Shown here: one piece after another, positions 5,153 to 7,268 of the stretch
Position numbering within the stretch: the stretch's first letter is position 1
Layout of the letters: each line of letters begins with the position of its first letter
Assembly (NCBI GenBank): GCA_000433675.1
Contig: FR893544.1
Location: 1 to 7,268, forward strand
Length of the DNA stretch: 7,268 nucleotides
Origin: Clostridium sp. CAG:433
GTDB taxonomy: Bacteria > Bacillota_I > Bacilli_A > RF39 > UBA660
Direction: 5' to 3'
The notes under the pieces: model-generated
The model's input: the letters and a program-made list of their open reading frames with translations, nothing else
The model's database searches: none
What the model was told of the DNA's origin: nothing
Program-made: the position numbers and the translations under genes

Positions 5153-7081
5153 ATGAAATGGAAAAGAATACTGCTAAAATCGTTTGTTTTTTTTAGTTTT
5201 TTTATATGTATATTATTTACATTTATTTACTTTTATATTAGTCTTTCGCCTAAAATGGACTTAAAAAAAACTAATAATATAATTATTTATGATAAAGATG
5301 ATAATGTAATTTATAAGGGAAATGGTTCAAAAGAATGGATTAGTTTAAAGCTAATTGATAAAGATTTAATTAATGCAACTATTTCTATTGAAGATAAAAG
5401 ATTTTATAAACATAATGGATTTGATTATGTGAGAATATTAAAATCAATGTATAAAAATGCTAAAAATGGCTCTATTATTGAAGGGGCATCTACTATATCA
5501 CAACAATATGCAAGAAATTTATATCTTAATTTTGATAGAAATTGGAATAGAAAATTTAAAGAGGCATGGCTTGCATTAAAACTTGAAATAAATTATTCAA
5601 AAGATGAAATACTTGAAGGATATTTAAATACTATTAATTATGGTAATGGCGTTATGGGAATACAAAATGCTGCTAAATATTATTTTAATAAATCTGCAGA
5701 AGATTTATCTCTTGCTGAAAGTTCTATGCTCGCAGGTATTCCAGGCTCACCACAAGAATATTCACCTATTAATAATGAAAATAAAGCTAAGAAAAGACAA
5801 AGAGTTATACTTGATTCTATGGTTACTAATGGTTATATTACAAAGAAAGAAGCAGACGCTGCTTATAATGTTAAATTAACTTATCATGGAAAAAAGGATA
5901 CATTAAATTTATCTACTTTAATGTATTATAAAGATGCTGTTATGAATGAACTTGATAAAATTGATATTATTCCAAATGATTATTTAGATACAAATGGAAT
6001 AAAAATATATACTAATTTAAATGTTAATGCACAAACATATCTTGAAAATGCTGTTACTGGAAATATTAAATCTGATAGTGATATTCAAACATCTAGTGTA
6101 ATGGTTGAAAATAAAACTGGTAAAGTGATTGCGCTTGTTGGTGGTAAAAACTATGAAAAAAGTCAGTATAATAGAGCAGTTTATTCAAAAAGACAGGTTG
6201 GATCTACTATGAAACCTTTTCTTTATTATGCTGCACTTGAAGATGGTTTCACTGCTTCATCTACGTTTTTATCAGAACCTACTACTTTTTCTTTAGAAAA
6301 TAATAAAACTTATAGTCCTGCAAATTTTGGAAATATATATCCATCTAAACCTATTCCTCTTTTACTTGCGATTGCTTATTCTGATAACATATACGCAGTT
6401 AAAACTCATTTATTTTTAGGCGAAGACAAAATTATTGATGTTGCTAAAAAAGCAGGTATTAAAACTAAAATGGAGAAAACTGTATCACTTCCGCTTGGAA
6501 CAGAAGAATTAAATATTATGGAGATGACTAATGCATATTCTACTCTTGCAAATGAAGGAGTTAGAAATAATTTATATCTTATTAGAAAAGTGGAAGACTT
6601 AAAAGGAAATTCTTTATATAAACATAAAAGTATACCAAAGACAGTTTTTGACTATAATTATACTTTTGTACTTAGTACTCTTTTAAATAACTGTTATGAT
6701 AGTACTTTAATAGATTATAATGCTCCTACATGTCTTACTATTAAACCTAAACTTACTAAAACTTATGCTATTAAAACAGGTTCTACTGATTCTGATTCAT
6801 GGATTATGGGATATAATAGGGATTATACTTTAGGTGTATGGGTTGGATATGATAAAAATCAAAAGATAAAAAGTAGTGATTCAAAAATATCAAAAAATAT
6901 ATGGGCTGATACTATGGAAAATTATTTAAGGGATAAAAATGATTCTTGGTATGATAAGCCAGAAAATGTTGTATCAGTTTTAGTTAATCCTATTACTGGA
7001 AATCTTGCGAATAATACATCTAAAAAGAAAAAAATTGTTTACTATATTAAAGGTACACAGCCTACAACTTATGATAAATAA
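5153..7081 (+). CDS. Class A penicillin-binding protein (bifunctional glycosyltransferase/transpeptidase, PbpF/PbpG type)
   Basis: This membrane-anchored enzyme polymerises lipid II into glycan strands and cross-links them outside the cell. The 642-residue product has a basic start and one transmembrane helix (about 7-30). The GT51 domain has EDKRFYKHNGFD (80-91, catalytic Glu80), GASTISQQYARN (111-122), RKFKE (133-137, second Glu137), EILEGYLNTINYGNGVMGIQ (152-171) and LAESSMLAGIPGSP (187-200). The transpeptidase has the S351-T-M-K354 active serine motif, S410-D-N412 and K541-T-G-S544, so both halves look active. The tail ending YYIKGTQPTTYDK resembles Bacillus PbpF and PbpG, which act in spore peptidoglycan synthesis, but a general wall-synthesis role is equally possible, so no gene symbol is given. 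Two cysteines, C513 and C527, lie in the extracellular part. The ATG has AGGTGA six bases upstream (5141-5146). The gene is divergent from the argS-spoIIR array. Confidence 0.95.
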   Translation: MKWKRILLKSFVFFSFFICILFTFIYFYISLSPKMDLKKTNNIIIYDKDDNVIYKGNGSKEWISLKLIDKDLINATISIEDKRFYKHNGFDYVRILKSMYKNAKNGSIIEGASTISQQYARNLYLNFDRNWNRKFKEAWLALKLEINYSKDEILEGYLNTINYGNGVMGIQNAAKYYFNKSAEDLSLAESSMLAGIPGSPQEYSPINNENKAKKRQRVILDSMVTNGYITKKEADAAYNVKLTYHGKKDTLNLSTLMYYKDAVMNELDKIDIIPNDYLDTNGIKIYTNLNVNAQTYLENAVTGNIKSDSDIQTSSVMVENKTGKVIALVGGKNYEKSQYNRAVYSKRQVGSTMKPFLYYAALEDGFTASSTFLSEPTTFSLENNKTYSPANFGNIYPSKPIPLLLAIAYSDNIYAVKTHLFLGEDKIIDVAKKAGIKTKMEKTVSLPLGTEELNIMEMTNAYSTLANEGVRNNLYLIRKVEDLKGNSLYKHKSIPKTVFDYNYTFVLSTLLNNCYDSTLIDYNAPTCLTIKPKLTKTYAIKTGSTDSDSWIMGYNRDYTLGVWVGYDKNQKIKSSDSKISKNIWADTMENYLRDKNDSWYDKPENVVSVLVNPITGNLANNTSKKKKIVYYIKGTQPTTYDK

Positions 7082-7111
7082 TAAAAGATAACGTGCGTGT
7101 TATCTTTTATT
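7080..7111. terminator. Bidirectional Rho-independent terminator between convergent genes
   Basis: The arms 7080-7092 and 7099-7111 are perfectly complementary (13 bp) around the loop GTGCGT (7093-7098). The stem carries A-rich and T-rich flanks, so a T-rich 3' arm and downstream tract is present on either strand. It begins inside the PBP stop codon and contains the stop codon of the convergent minus-strand gene (7109-7107), so one hairpin can serve both. Confidence 0.8.
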
Positions 7112-7268
7112 TTAAATTATTAATTTCTTCAATTGATAGACCTGTTGCTTTTGATATGTCTTCTACTTTCATATTCATTAACAATAAATTTTTAGCAGTT
7201 TGTTTTATACCTTTATTTAATCCGTGTTCTTCTGCATATTCTATTTCTGCTTGTTTCTTTTCTTCTTC
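7107..7268 (-). CDS. C-terminal part of an Rpn/PD-(D/E)XK transposase-like nuclease family protein (cut by window end)
   Basis: Only the last 53 residues are inside the window; the start and any catalytic domain lie beyond 7268. The visible part runs from a charged segment (EEEKKQAEIEYAEEHG) through GLNKGIKQTAKNLLLMNMK to EDISKATGLSIEEINNLK and a TAA stop. This layout is typical of the C-terminus of Rpn (recombination-promoting nuclease/putative transposase, PDDEXK_2-like) proteins, which are often multicopy in gut Firmicutes: a Lys/Glu-rich helix with a glycine turn, then 'AKNLL..M..EDIS..TGLS.EEI..L'. The assignment rests on this tail alone; the catalytic residues are not visible. It converges on the PBP gene and shares its terminator. 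Rpn proteins have been linked to RecA-independent recombination and phage defence, but nothing here shows a mobile-element boundary. Confidence 0.65.
   Translation of the reverse strand, partial: EEEKKQAEIEYAEEHGLNKGIKQTAKNLLLMNMKVEDISKATGLSIEEINNLK

Overview
This is a compact, strongly AT-rich stretch (roughly a quarter G+C by eye) from a low-GC Firmicute. Three genes narrow the lineage. The RNA polymerase delta subunit is typical of Bacilli and their relatives. SpoIIR is a marker of endospore-forming ancestry. An intact bifunctional class A penicillin-binding protein means the cell makes peptidoglycan, so this is not a wall-less mollicute. Tryptophan is read from UGG and no gene contains an in-frame UGA, so the standard bacterial code fits. 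My best inference is an AT-rich, probably uncultured member of the Bacilli (Erysipelotrichia-like or related); species cannot be told from this window.

Layout. Bases 1-5040 hold six genes on the minus strand in one tightly packed array. In transcription order they are a DUF1934 (YwiB-like) beta-barrel protein, argS, rpoE (delta), prfA (RF1), prmC (RF1/RF2 methyltransferase) and spoIIR. Junctions range from a 1-base overlap to 59 bases. The array starts at an extended -10 promoter near 5071-5079 and probably ends at a weak hairpin at 59-85. A second candidate promoter lies in the argS-rpoE gap. Bases 5041-5152 are a divergent intergenic region. Bases 5153-7081 hold a plus-strand class A PBP of the PbpF/PbpG type. 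A perfect 13-bp hairpin at 7080-7111 separates it from a convergent minus-strand gene cut by the window end. The visible 53 C-terminal residues of that gene resemble the tail of Rpn/PD-(D/E)XK transposase-like nucleases. No intergenic stretch exceeds about 110 bases.

How the genes fit together. ArgS charges tRNA-Arg, RF1 terminates translation at UAA/UAG, and PrmC methylates the GGQ glutamine of RF1, so the prfA-prmC pair is an enzyme next to its substrate. Delta tunes RNA polymerase. SpoIIR, at the end of the array, is the forespore-secreted signal that triggers pro-sigma-E processing. The divergent PBP belongs to a group that in Bacillus subtilis includes spore-wall PBPs. The array joins blocks that, as I recall, are separate in B. 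subtilis (ywiB-argS and prfA-prmC-spoIIR).

I see no new defence, mobile or biosynthetic system. The points worth a second look are modest: an unusually short PrmC N-terminus, a delta subunit without the lysine tract, a Shine-Dalgarno sequence embedded in the last codons of the preceding gene, a UUG start, and the use of only UAA/UAG stops.
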